A DNA stretch of 64,000 bases. Source: Lineus longissimus (lineage: Eukaryota > Nemertea > Pilidiophora > Heteronemertea > Lineidae). The notes beneath the pieces are model-generated. The model was given only the letters and a program-made list of their open reading frames with translations, was not told the origin of the DNA and made no database searches. The stretch is from the NCBI RefSeq assembly GCF_910592395.1, contig NC_088314.1:3722001-3786000 (forward strand). Reading direction: 5' to 3'. Shown one piece after another: positions 1-11,094 of the stretch (positions are counted from its first letter, which is position 1; every line of letters starts with the position of its first letter). The translations under genes were made by a program, and so were the position numbers.

Positions 1-103
1 TGGACATATCATAGTTTGACAGAAAATAAGAATGTACTAGACCAGGCATTTCGATCTCTAATTTTAGAAAAAATCTCAACAAAAGAGAAAGATGGCGACC
101 TAC

Positions 104-3100
104 CAATTCTTTGACTGATGGAGCCAAGCAGATCATCATCACTGTCTGCCTCCGACGAGCTGTCGTCAACGTAACCAAACCCATCAACCTGGTCCTCATC
201 TTCAGCAAACTTCACAGCTCCAAACGCAGGTGAGTTACAGAATATACCGGCAATCAATGGCGTGATTGGTTTAGGGGCTGAAATCAAGGAGCTGGTTGGT
301 GATGTGAACGGTGAGCGAAAACCTGCATGGTCCTGTTCGAATGTCTCTGAATAAGATTTCTTCTTTGTTTGTTTGGGTGTCACAAAACCAGTTTTGTCCT
401 TTCTTTGTCTGGGTGGGCCGATTTCTGGAGACATTAAACAACTAGATTTTCTTGCAGCCAATTCAGAACCAGCTGCCTGCAGCTCTTTCTGAGCTTGAGA
501 ACCACCCAAAGACTCTGGAATATTCTCCTCTGACGAATCGAAATCATAAACATCCTCCGATGAACTGCCTTGTTCCGATAAGAAACTCTGAGACCCTGCA
601 GACTTATTAAGTTTTTTTCCAAAACAAGTTTCATCAGTTCTTGGTCTCTTGTGTCTGGCTGATAACGTGTGTACTGGTGCAGGGTTCCTTGAGGTAGACC
701 GTTTTCTTTTTCTACTAGGCGTCACCGCAGCCCTCAGAACCTCACCAGAAGATCCAGCCAGATCGTTTTGAGCACTTTCTGAAACTGCCCCTACAACAGC
801 CAAAGACAGCCTAGAAGATCTATTTCTTTTGTCCTTATCCGACAGATCAATTGACTCTTCAGCGGTGGTATTCTTCCCCGAGATTTTCTTAGCAACAGGC
901 TTGTTCTTTGAATCTCTTGATCGCCCTTCACTCTTCGACATTGCTGACTTGTCAGTCTCGGACCCAGAGCTGACAGCAATGCAAGACCGACGCGAGGACC
1001 TCTTTCCCCCAACATTGTCAGATAGGTCAGTGACCACCTTAGTGTTATGAGCCCCAGGTACAACGGGAACATAAGTCCAAAATTTGGATACAAGCTTTTT
1101 GGTCACCTTATATCTTTTATCACGTTTCAAACTTTTCTTCAGTGCACTTTTTTTATCAAAAGTCCCGGACACCAAATCTTTCTTGGGTATGTCAGACTCG
1201 GGCGCTTGCAAATTCATATCTCGGCATTCTGTCTTAGAAACAGTAACATTTGAACTCCCAGCACTGCAAGATCGCCGAGACGCCCTCTTCTCTCGCTCTG
1301 CACTTGACACAGCGACACCAGTCAGTTTAACCTCTTGATCAACAACAGGCAAATAAGTCCAAAATGTTGATCCCTCTCTTTTCCTCACAAGGACTTTTGA
1401 CCTCTCTTTGCTGCTCAATCTTGATGGTTTCGAGTCTAAATCACTGCTTGTTTCTAGTGAAGCCGAGCCAGGACGTGCTTCTGAACTCACAGCACTGCGA
1501 GATCTGCGCGTTAGCCTCTTTTTCCCTTCAACATCTGAACCAGCAGAAAGATCAGTAAAGCTCCCAGCGTCTTGCACCATGTCTGTAACCATGGTCACAG
1601 TTGATTCAATGTCTCGTCCTACGGGAACGTAAGTCCAAAACTTGGAACTTCCCTTTTTCTTCGCTGAATTAGCATTTTTGTTTACCATGCTGTCACTGTT
1701 CCCGTTCACCCTGAGACCTTTCACCCTCCCCTCACTATGAGATCGTGGTGATGGCTTCGCATCTGACACTGCACTAGAAGAGCGCAGAGTGGACCTCCTT
1801 CTGCCTTCTGTGTCTGCTGGAGGTGGAGAATCTTGCACCACACTGGGGATGACTACCTCGTAAGTCCAAAATTTAGATGATCGCTTTTTGTTTTTCGAGT
1901 TACCATGATCACCGACTGAATAGTTCAACCTCCCTTCACTGCAAGAACGTGGAGATGCGAGATTTAAGTGCTTTATTTTATGTTCTGCAGTTGCACTTGA
2001 AGCCTCTGAACTCATGGTCCTAGAAGACCTGCGATTGGTCATTTGACCAGTACTTGTAGTGGAATCTTCATCTGCCACATGGCAGACTGATGGACCAACC
2101 CTCAAAGATCTTCGCCTTGGACTTTCCTCATCCAGAGTTCCGACAGGTCCCTTTTTTAAAGCAACATGTTCCTTTGGAATACCTGACAGACATCGAGTCA
2201 TTTTTAGTGGTGCTTGCTGTCTTGTTTTTGTCCGAATTAAAGTGAACTGACCTGGTTGGGCATTCGTTTCCCGATCAATATTTGAAACATCTTCACTATC
2301 GGAGGTTGATATCATCTCATGCAAACTCCTACCTCTTCTTCTCCTTGATGTTTCATCCTTGAAACTATCTTCATCAATAATTACCCTAGTTTTTGAAACC
2401 GGCTTCAAACTACCGGTACTAGCGACATCATCAGCCATGTTTTGAACATCATTCAAAACTGGCTCATACGTCCAGAATTTAGATTTATGCCTTTTCTTCA
2501 ACGTTGTTTCATCTGCACTGGTAGATTGGGAACGAGCACTTGAACTCTCACCATCACAACGAGCAGTCGCCTTCTTAAGCGGACTTTCATCCTTAGATGC
2601 AGACTTTCTCGATCGGCACAATTTAGATTCTTTGTTTTCTTCAGTTGACATCAGGCAGCCGTCTAGGTGATTGTTGATCGCCTCATTTGGGATGGGTGAC
2701 AAACAGACAGGGCATGGGACTGAAAAACAAAGAGAAAGTTGATGAAGAGAAACCAAGAAACCCAGGGCAACATTTCCTGAATCTTCTCCGATCACCGTGA
2801 ATTTAATTTAGAACTAATTTTTACCATTGTCATTTCCGACTGCACTCTCAGTGACCATCGACTCATCCTGCGAAGTGGCAGAAACATCCTCAGACTCGAT
2901 CAAAGTAGAATAAGTCGATTCATCTCCCGACCGCACGGACACTTGGATCGATTCCCGAAATATTCTAACCAACTCATCAAGAATTTCATTCCTAACAGGC
3001 ATATCTTCGTCATGCACTCTCTAAACAAAAAAGAAAAACATGTGATTTGGTATATAAATGAAGTAAGACTATGTTTTAGATTCTGATCAATTTAGATTTG

Positions 3101-4032
3101 CAAGAAATATATTCTAAGGGCATACGTGCACAAATAGTTTCAGATAATTAATCACTACAACCAAATTGCAAAATCTTTTTTTTCAACAAATCTCTCAGAT
3201 TTTATGTTCATGATTGAGGCACTTTTCAGTTGAGAGACTCTAGTAGAGTCACCAAGTGGGCAGTTACTCATACTTACTTGACCACAGGTTGGACACTTCT
3301 CTACGCCCACATTCCCAGGTAGGCCTACACAACCGTAGCAAACTGAAAATACAAGATTACTTTCAATACAATTTTAAATAGTCACCGCACACCGCAGACC
3401 ATTATTTTGAAGACAGAACTGTAGACTTACTCACTGATGACTGATGACACTTACAGTTATGAGAACAGCTCGGCAGAAGTACTGGAACTACGAAGAAATC
3501 CTTACAAAGGGGACACTTCAAAAGATCCATCATTTCCTGCAAAAACAAAGGAAAAACCTGAACAGTTTCCTCAGCAGGCTTAGCTTCCAGTCCACCATCG
3601 ATGCCGATGGACCACAAGAATGATGATGATTTTATGAATAGGGCCATTCATATAGGCCTATGGCTATAGTAGGGCCTATGTCTGGCCAATAGCCATGGGC
3701 ATGGGTGAGGCCGAGGGTGCCAAACTAAACTTTTCAGAAATCATTTTTAAAGCCAAAGGCAATGCCTTACTCAGTCAAACTATAATTAAGACATGCAAGA
3801 GCACTCTGTACATTGAGGCACATACATTTACATGACATAGGCTATAGGCTAGTACACTTGTAGCATGGTAGGCCTAACGTAGGCCTAACGTAGGCCTACA
3901 GCTATGACAGCATGACACCAGTGACTAGTCACACCAACAACATTTTGAGAACTGTTTTTATTTTACCATTATTCCTACCTCTGACATGACGGATGGAGGT
4001 TTTATCACTGATGTATCACAATTGCTGTTCAT
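104..4032 (-). CDS. RAD18-like RING + UBZ4 ubiquitin ligase, 5' part (continues past the left edge)
   Basis: Five coding exons, read downward: 4032-3979, 3536-3455, 3342-3278, 3020-2825, 2719-104. All have GT-AG borders and continuous phase. The last donor (GTAGGT) at 103-98 sends the gene off the window after 1,004 codons. Residues 26-65 form a C3HC4 RING (C26, C29, C42, H44, C47, C50, C62, C65), split by exons 2 and 3. Residues 135-154 form a C2HC UBZ4 finger (C135, C138, H150, C154). Exon 5 then encodes about 850 mostly disordered residues rich in Ser, Lys and Arg. The start at 4032 is the first ATG after an in-frame stop and has A at -3; an in-frame ATG at 3987 is the alternative. It puts 25 residues before the RING, close to vertebrate RAD18 as I remember it. 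RAD18 monoubiquitinates PCNA at stalled forks. Here the protein is at least twice RAD18's usual length, and no SAP domain is visible. A BARD1/BRCA1-type C-terminus beyond the edge cannot be excluded. Confidence 0.85.
1071..2477 (-). repeat. Five FWTY motif repeats within the large disordered exon
   Basis: The tetrapeptide FWTY occurs five times in exon 5, at 2477-2466, 1871-1860, 1640-1629, 1364-1353 and 1082-1071, with F at residues 214, 416, 493, 585 and 679. Each copy follows a Lys/Arg-rich patch and Ser (four are SKFWTY, one STFWTY). Four of the five are followed by a residue, then P and V. Between copies there are recurring RRS-type basic blocks followed by Ser-rich stretches (for example RRSSRTMSSE, RRSRSAVSSE, RRSCSAGSS). 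The codons differ between copies (TTC or TTT, ACG or ACT, TAT or TAC) and the intervening sequence is diverged, so this is an old repeat held at protein level rather than a recent DNA duplication. I do not recognise the motif. Its form suggests a short linear docking motif; that is inference. Confidence 0.85.
3033..3977 (-). other. Introns 1-3 of the RAD18-like gene; TAGGCCTA cluster
   Basis: Non-coding except for the listed exons. Intron 1 (3978-3537) holds four exact copies of the palindrome TAGGCCTA, at 3653-3660, 3869-3876, 3880-3887 and 3891-3898. The last three sit almost in tandem. A fifth copy, at 3320-3327, lies inside exon 3. I see no other structure here. Confidence 0.6.
3278..3536 (-). 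other. RING-finger exons of the RAD18-like gene
   Basis: Exon 2 (3536-3455, 82 nt) ends in the middle of the RING after Cys-Ser-His-Asn. The donor is GTAAGTG and the phase is 1. Exon 3 (3342-3278, 65 nt) completes the domain with FCYGC and the last pair CPTC. Read without splicing, exon 2 runs on into intron sequence and loses the last four zinc ligands, so the intact finger is visible only after the join. The spacing fits C-x2-C-x12-C-x-H-x2-C-x2-C-x11-C-x2-C, a canonical E3 RING. The following exon contains NEILDELV, which resembles the NRILDELV-type segment just after the RAD18 RING. Confidence 0.9.
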
Positions 4033-4178
4033 GATTGAATTGTATGTTGAAATCAAACATCAATTTTCGGGGAATTGCAGGGGAAATCCCTATTTAAATT
4101 GATTATTTTGTTCATAATTTTTCAAGAAATTCCCTTTTTGGCGGGTAGTGGCGAGGTGTCGATCTACGTGCATTCTAC

Positions 4179-5086
4179 ATGCAATGACGCTGCGGCATAA
4201 ATTATGCCAAATATGGGAAACAAAATGGCGTCACCTGGTGTGAAAATGAAAAAATAAATCGCCTAGGGTCTCGTTAGGGAGTTTTTCCCAAATGTACGCG
4301 ATGATGACGTGCCCCATTAACAGGACGTAACATCTATTTTAAAATGCGTTTCCAAAGTGAATGCACGAGGACAACCCATTTCTGTCGTATATCACTGGAA
4401 ACGCTCGATTCCCCTGATTCTGCAGGATGTTAAATCGGGCATTTTATTTCTTTAAATAAATCATTAGCGTCGCATTTGCTAGCTCTGTTCACCATCCCAA
4501 ATGGCACTATTGCCAATTGGGCCAGACAATCACGAAAAACCCCAAATATTATACATTTCTTCCTGAATAATTCTTACAGAGACCATTCTCCCATGAAAGA
4601 CAGTTGCTTACGCTATACAAAAATCAAAAAAAAATCGAGGGTCAACCATTGAACTTTTGAGATATGTTGAATTTTGCACAAATCAGAAAAAAACGCACCA
4701 ACTGGCACTGGACGGCATTTCAACACGGGGCCGACGCACATCCCAAGTTCAGTGTACACATACGTCGGCAACAACAGTATAAATGCGTAGTTTCTTGTTA
4801 GTCACCTATTATTGAGTAGCACTCTAGGTTTCAGAAACTCCAAAAAAACATGTCTTTGCCAAAACAACTGCTGAATCAACGCTGACGTACTGTAAGGACC
4901 GAGAAATCAGTGATTTTAGGAACTACGGTTAGGGCTTGGCCGCATGAATAACAAAAAAAACTCCCTAATGAGACCTAATAGGGAGCGGATAGAGGCTAAT
5001 TCGTATTTCCCACGAGCGTTTTATTTTTCACACCAGGTGACGCCATTTAAATTTCTTCCCCATATTTGGCATTAGCGTCATTGCAT
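4179..5086. mobile_element. MITE-like element with long inverted-repeat ends
   Basis: The left arm, from about 4179 to 4287, matches the reverse complement of the right arm, about 5086 to 4950. Shared blocks in order from the outside are ATGCAATGACGCT, ATGCCAAATATGGG, AATGGCGTCACCTGGTGTG, an A-rich stretch, and TCTC(A/G)TTAGGGAGTTTTT. The right arm carries an extra insertion of about 30 bp. The interior (about 660 bp) has no usable reading frame and no transposase. The pattern fits a non-autonomous DNA transposon; I could not identify a target-site duplication or superfamily. The outer ends lie 147 bp from the RAD18-like start codon and 61 bp from the TIMM17 start codon. An alternative is an inverted duplication of promoter sequence. 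Confidence 0.7.
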
Positions 5087-5146
5087 TAGTCCAACTCGGG
5101 GATTTCTCAATGCGCAGACCATCTGCGCAATAGACTAAGTTTCATC

Positions 5147-7076
5147 ATGGAAGAATACGCACGTGAACCTTGGTGAGGAGCTGATAAAAACACTGTTTTT
5201 TATAAGATTTAATGTATAAATTCTGAATCAAAAGCACGAGCACATTGAAGTAGCATCCAAAATAATTTTTGTCAAAAATCTAATAAAAATATCCATTCGA
5301 TTATTAAATATTTGGTTACAAAACATGACCTTTTCGTGACCGATCTGCGTGCATTATCGATTATGCATGCATTGCATCGTGAATAGGTGATGCGTGTACA
5401 CGTACAGTGCATAGAATGTAGTGGTTAGTGATGGCCATGTTTGTTGGCTTTTAACTGTGTCAGTGACATCCTCTTAGGACATGTAGGCCAACCACATACG
5501 TCTTAAGAGGAGCCTGTAAAGTCACTTTATCAGTGTCCCACAGCCCAGTAGTAGTTTAATTCTAGCACGGCCCACGCCCACGACGGCCATGGATATGGAT
5601 GGGGCTGCACACGTACACAGACAGTGTTAAACTGTCACTATGGCGCGATTAGACTTTATAAATCTCAAGAATACAACTTTTCCAAACTTCAGAACTTGGG
5701 CGAAAGTTTAACTGGTATGTACTAAAATTGAATGTTTCTCTCTTTCAGTCCTTGGCGGATAGTTGATGACTGTGGTGGTGCCTTCGCCATGGGAGCTATT
5801 GGTGGCTCAGTATTCCATACGATAAAAGGTTACAGAAATGCTCCCAGTGTAAGTCATTCGGAACTCCATGACTAGCATGAACCTGTTGTATGGGTTACAC
5901 CTTCAAGCTTTCGTTTCCCTCCAGTCTAATCGTGCTGGAGCCAGTGGAGGGGTGGAGGATTCTTCTGAACAGCTTCTAAAAGGTACATCAGTGATCATGG
6001 AGAGAGGCGGACCTCTTTATTCATGTCAGTCTCTGAGACCCTCTTTTAATATGTGCAAGTTGGAGACCTGTAATTGAAATTTCTTTGTTCTTCATTTCAG
6101 GGTCAATATAGGCGGTTATTAGGTAGTTTAATAGCTGTAAAAGAAAGGGCTCCAATCACAGGAGGTAAGAATTGGATATACAATCCTCATCAGGGTAGAA
6201 AGTTTCCAGGAATCAGAGAAGCCAAATTTCCTTCTTTTCTTATGACAGATATTTGGATAAATGTGTTCTTTTCCAAGTACAATGTAGGAACACATGTACT
6301 GTTGTGTCTAAAAACATTTACAGACAATAACCTAGTGATGTTACATGTAGTTAGAAAGCAAGTCCATTTTGGACATAAAAACTGTGTCATGTTTGACTTG
6401 CAGGTAACTTTGCTGTTTGGGGAGGATTATTCTCGGCCATTGACTGTTCTTTAGTGTATATTAGGAAAAAAGAAGATCCATGGAATTCTATAACAAGTGG
6501 TGCCCTGACCGGGGCGATATTATCTGTCAGAAGTAAGTCAAACTTTTCTGTTTGGTGTGAATCATTCTATGTCATGTTGAAATACTGAGACAGGTACGCT
6601 TCATTGATGGCTTATTGTCATCTTTTCTACCTTCATGCCTCTATTCCGAGTTGAATGATTTTCGTCTCCTTCTGATTTCACATTGGTCAATCTATTATTT
6701 CAGATGGAGCTGGAGCAATGGTTGGTTCAGCCATAATTGGAGGTGTATTGTTAGCACTTATTGAAGGAATTGGTATCATGTTCACAAGGTTTTCGGCAGA
6801 GCAGTTCAAACCGAGTAAGTATTGCAAATGTTGCAACACCATTTCTGACTGCAAATCGCTTTGTGTCAATCATCATTGCCACAGGTTGTATTCAGTTTAA
6901 AACATGGGTGACACTATGATAAACCCAATTTCCATGCCTAGACCTTGTAATCTATTGTACCTGTAGGATTATTGTATTTCCATGTTCTCTTTGCAGTGGA
7001 CCCAACACAGCAGCCACCACCTGATGATCAGTTACCTCCAAAGCCATTATTTGGAAGCAATGTAGGCTATCAATGA
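5147..7076 (+). CDS. TIMM17: TIMM17, mitochondrial inner-membrane import translocase subunit (complete)
   Basis: Six exons: 5147-5172, 5749-5848, 6101-6164, 6404-6532, 6704-6814, 6997-7076. All junctions are GT-AG and in phase, giving 169 residues and a TGA stop at 7074; the usual family length is about 165-175. TIMM17 is a core subunit of the TIM23 complex, which moves presequence proteins across or into the inner membrane. Visible signatures are the N-terminal [13 protein letters not shown] (residues 9-21), the [10 protein letters not shown] stretch, [13 protein letters not shown] (66-78), the [15 protein letters not shown] block (87-101) and a Gly-rich last helix with [10 protein letters not shown]. 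Four hydrophobic helices are expected, as in the Tim17/Tim22/Tim23 family. C9 or C17 with C78 could form the disulfide described for Tim17. The C-terminus (from about residue 144) is Pro-rich and soluble. It lies head to head with the RAD18-like gene. Identification is near certain; whether it is A or B type has no meaning outside vertebrates. Confidence 0.97.
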
Positions 7077-8445
7077 TGAGACACTTTAGCTAATCAATTT
7101 TTAACGAATCATGAAAAACACATGGGGTGTATTCATTTTGGAGACTTCTCTGATTCCATTAACATAAGTAAAAGTAAAAGTTTTAGATTGATAGTCTGAT
7201 ATCAACTATGTTATAGGTTATCATCTGACTTCACAGTTACACTTGTCTGTCCTGAAACCTTTCAGCCGTGGCTTCGTCAGTGGCTTCCTTGAAATTGTCA
7301 AGCCTGGGGGATCTCCATAGAAATTCTGATTATTTCTTCCCTTGAATTAGTGTTGATTGGATCAGAAAAGTAGGAAGTCATGTTAAGTTCATCATGTTTT
7401 TGAGCTTTAGAATTCCCTACATGTGACTAATATAAAATGTGACTAACTTTTAGGCATGTGAACATTTTGTTATAAAGTACATGTATTTATTAGAATTTGC
7501 TACTCACTTCAGTTGAGATGTTTAGCAATCTTGGCTTAGCATTGACATTTTGAGTCAGGGTTGAGAAAGTTGACACATTATTCTAGATAAGTCAATGATT
7601 AAAGATAATGAGCTTAGGCTGTGATGTAAATTTCTGCAGGATTTGAGTGCATTTTGCTACGTTTTAATATGAGGAGGGATCGGGGTGAAGCTAAAATGTA
7701 GGCCAAAACTGAGGCACTTTGCTGAAGTTTTGCGGTAGTCTTGAATTGTTAGGGGCCTTCTTGTATTTTTCAGATGACCTGATAATGGTTTAAAAGGCAA
7801 GTCTGCTGTATTGCAACAAGCTTCCCTGCTGTTTGGAATCGGTCGGAATTTCATTTCATTTCAAACATTGGGTGGGGATTTGAAAGGTTGTAAGAAATTA
7901 TTGGAAATATCTAAGTACAGATGGCCTTGCATCTGCTACTAAATGTGTGTTGATTCATAGCCATCAGAGCCTCAAAGACAGAATGCTAAGCAGGTGTGTG
8001 TCAGGACTCGCATGTTTTCATTCTCGAGAGCATGACCAGACCTATCTACCAGATCACTAGGCTCTGTGGTTTGAAAACTGTTCAAGCTGAGTTATCTGTT
8101 ATCATAATTGTATCTTTACCTGGATGTAGTATTCTTGGTCCTTTTTGAAAGAAGATCGTAAAAAGTTTTTTTGATGATGTAACAAGAACTTTGTGTAAGA
8201 TATGATGTGGTGGTCTGATTTTGGATGATTGCCACTCCTCCTATGATGGAAATACATGTGTGACCAAGATTACCAATTCTGATAAAACTTTGCCTTGTCT
8301 GTCCATGTTTACTGGTGAAAATTTACTTTTGAGCAAAGCCAGTAGAAATCCAGTGCCCCCCCCAATTGAATAAATTGTCTTGGATTGTACATTGTATAGT
8401 AAGAATATTAGCTTATGTAAAATAAAGGTTTTGTCATTTTATGTG
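7077..8445 (+). other. TIMM17 3' UTR and polyadenylation signals
   Basis: There is no reading frame of note after the TIMM17 stop. AATAAA hexamers occur at 8369-8374 and 8421-8426. The second is followed by a T/GT-rich stretch, which is the expected context for cleavage near 8440. The 3' end is inferred from these signals only. Confidence 0.5.
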
Positions 8446-9185
8446 ATTGTTCCTCAAATTACTGTTCGAACAGCGACATGTGGAGCGTTGTGACTGGAAA
8501 AAGTTCAAAAAGCCTCCCTGGTCAGCAACATTTGAGTTCCACCTTTGACCTACAGGTGGCAGCACAGTTTCAAAATTACCCTTGCATCTGAGCATATCGC
8601 CTACACTGAAATAAGCCGGTGGGTGGAGTATCATGTGGGCAGTATCTATTATTGACTTGCGCGTATGGTTATAACCAGGATTGCAGCAAGAACTGGGTGT
8701 TCTTATCACACTGTCCTCAGAGACTCCGCTGTGACAAACTTTTGGCTGATTGGTTAATCATACGATACCTTCGACTTGGCCCAGATGGCTAGCTGGCTAT
8801 CATGTCATCAGGTTAGCCCCCAGAAGCATTCTGACTTGTGCTGCAGAGGAACATAGTCGCAAACACCAACGTTATCTAAAGCATAGATTGTGATCCTGTT
8901 ACTAAGACCCATGACCTGGGGTGGTAGGGGCGCCTTGGCAGCAGTGATGTGGATGCATGCCCAAGTAGATCTGTCTTCGGCCTTCCGGATAAGTTGAGGT
9001 GTTGTGAGGGAGGTCCACTCTTTGATAGTGTTATCCATCCACGTGGACTGCACTGGTTGCATTGTCATACAGTTCTTTGACCACTACCAATGAATTCAAG
9101 TATACTAATAGTGCATATGTTCATAACCAAGATCCCTATATACGGTATCGCGACTATACTCTTGTCTTATCCGTGGGGCAACCCA
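8446..9185. repeat. Intergenic, with diverged ~90-bp repeat copies
   Basis: No gene is visible. The stretch at about 8680-8815 resembles units at 11100-11460: a tract like GTGTTCTTATCACAC, then CTGTGACAA, then TAGCTGGCTATCATGTCATCAGG. It is therefore part of the same diverged family, which brackets the 117-bp minisatellite. Confidence 0.5.
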
Positions 9186-9189
9186 TTTG

Positions 9190-11090
9190 AAGACAGATCA
9201 ATGCTAGCTCTTGGCGTTGGTTTATTGGGGGAACAACTCGTATTGAAGACAAGCACCTGTGCTAGCTCTGTATGATGGTGTATTAGGGGAACAACCTATC
9301 TTGAAGACAAGCATTAGTGCTAGCTCTGCTGGGTATGGTGAAATGGGGGAGCAACCCATCTTGAAGACAAGCATCGGTGCCAGCTCTGGGCGATGGTGTA
9401 CTTGGCGACAAACCATCTTGAAGACAGATCAGTTCGAGAGCTCTGCTGGGCACCACTCTTATGGGGAGAAACCCATCTTAAAGACAAGCATCAGTTCTAG
9501 CTCTGGGCGATGGTGTATTTGGCGACAAACCATCTTGAAGACAGATCTGTTTGAGATCTCTGCTTGGTACTACTCTTATGGGGAGAAACCCATCTTAAAG
9601 ACAAGCATCAGTTCTAGCTCTGGGCAATGGTGTATTTGGGGACAAACCCTCTTGAAGACAGATCAGTTTGAGAGCTCTGCTTGGCACCACCCTAATGGGA
9701 AGAAACCCATCTTGAAGACAAGAATCAGTGCTAGCTCTGGGCGATGGTGTATTTGGCGACAAACCATCTTGAAGACAGATCAGTTCGAGAGATCTGCTGG
9801 GCACTACTCTTATGGAGAGAAACCCATCTTAAAGACAAGCATCAGTTCTAGCTCTGGGCATTGGGGACAACCCCTCTTGAAGACAGATCAGTTTGAGAGC
9901 TCTGCTTGGCACCACCTTAATGGGGAGAAACCCATCTTGAAGACAAGAATCAGTGCTAGCTCTGGGCGATGGTGTATTTGGCGACAAACCATCTTGAAGA
10001 CAGATCAGTTCGAGAGCTCTGCTGGGCACTACTCTTATGGGGAGAAACCCATCTTAAAGACAAGCATCAGTTCTAGCTCTGGGCAATGGTGTATTTGGCG
10101 ACAACCCCTCTTGAAGACAGATCAGTTCGAGAGCTCTGCTGGGCACCACTCTAATGGGGAACAATTCATCTTTGAGGCAGATCAGTGCAAGATCTGGGCG
10201 ATGGTTTATTTGGGGACAACCTCTCTTGAAAGCAGATCAGTTCGAGAGCTCTGCTGGGCACTACTCTTATGGGGAGAAACCCATCTTAAAGACAAGCATC
10301 TATTCTAGCTCTGGGCAATGGTGTATTTGGGGACAACCCCGCTTGAAGACAGATCAGTTTGAGAGCTCTGCTTGGCACCACCCTAACGGGGAGAAACCCA
10401 TCTTGAAGCCAAGCATCAGTGCTAGCTCTGGGCAATGCTGTATTTGAGGACAACATTCTTGAAGACAGATCAGTTCGAGAGCTCTGCTGGGCACCACTCT
10501 AATGGGGAACAATTCATCTTTGAGGCAGATCAGTGCAAGCTCTGGGCGATGGTTTATTTGGGGACAACCCCTCTTGAAGGCTGATCAGTTTGAGAGATCT
10601 CCTGGGCACCACTCTTATGGGGAGAAACCCATCTTAAAGACACGCATCAGTTCTAGCTCTGGGCAATGGTGTATTTGGGGATAACCCCTCTAGAAGACAG
10701 ATCAGTTCGAAAGCTCTGCTGGGCACTACTCTTATGGGGAGAAACCCATCTTAAAGACAAGCATCTATTCTAGCTCTGGGCAATGGTGTATTTGGGGACA
10801 ACCCCGCTTGAAGACAGATCAGTTTGAGAGCTCTGCTTGGCACCACCCTAACGGGGAGAAACCCATCTTGAAGCCAAGCATCAGTGCTAGCTCTGGGCAA
10901 TGGTGTATTTGAGGACAACATTCTTGAAGACAGATCAGTTCGAGAGCTCTGCTGGGCACCACTCTAATGGGGAACAATTCATCTTTGAGGCAGATCAGTG
11001 CAAGCTCTGGGCGATGGTTTATTTGGGGACAACCCCTCTTGAAGGCAGATCAGTTCGAGAGCTCTGCTGGGCACCAGTCGATTGGGTGAC
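9190..11090 (+). repeat. 117-bp (60+57) minisatellite array, about 16 units
   Basis: Two related monomers alternate. One is 60 bp (begins ATCTTGAAGACAGATCAG, ends GGGGAGAAACCC). The other is 57 bp (begins ATCTTAAAGACAAGCATCAG, ends near TTTGGCGACAAACC). A variant block with GGGGAACAATTCATCTTTG recurs at 10153, 10501 and 10966, spaced 348 and 465 bp. Both spacings are 3 bp short of 3x117 and 4x117, so the array also has higher-order units. Both monomers are multiples of 3, so plus-strand frames stay open for over 1 kb (9259-10308) with no sign of a gene. Confidence 0.9.
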
Positions 11091-11094
11091 AGAT

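Noticed and set aside
3402-3647. Unspliced 81-codon frame including the RING start as the true N-terminus
   Set aside because: A polypyrimidine tract and CAG lie just before 3536, a GTAAGT donor lies at 3454, and joining to exons 1 and 3 restores all eight zinc ligands.
9430-10300. GEKP-like peptide in the array as zinc-finger linkers
   Set aside because: There are no paired Cys and His at C2H2 spacing; the resemblance is accidental.
9259-10308. 349-codon plus-strand frame as a protein-coding gene
   Set aside because: It is the 60+57-bp minisatellite read in one frame. Its openness follows from the 3n period, the same array is frameshifted further on, and the differences between units are mostly non-synonymous.
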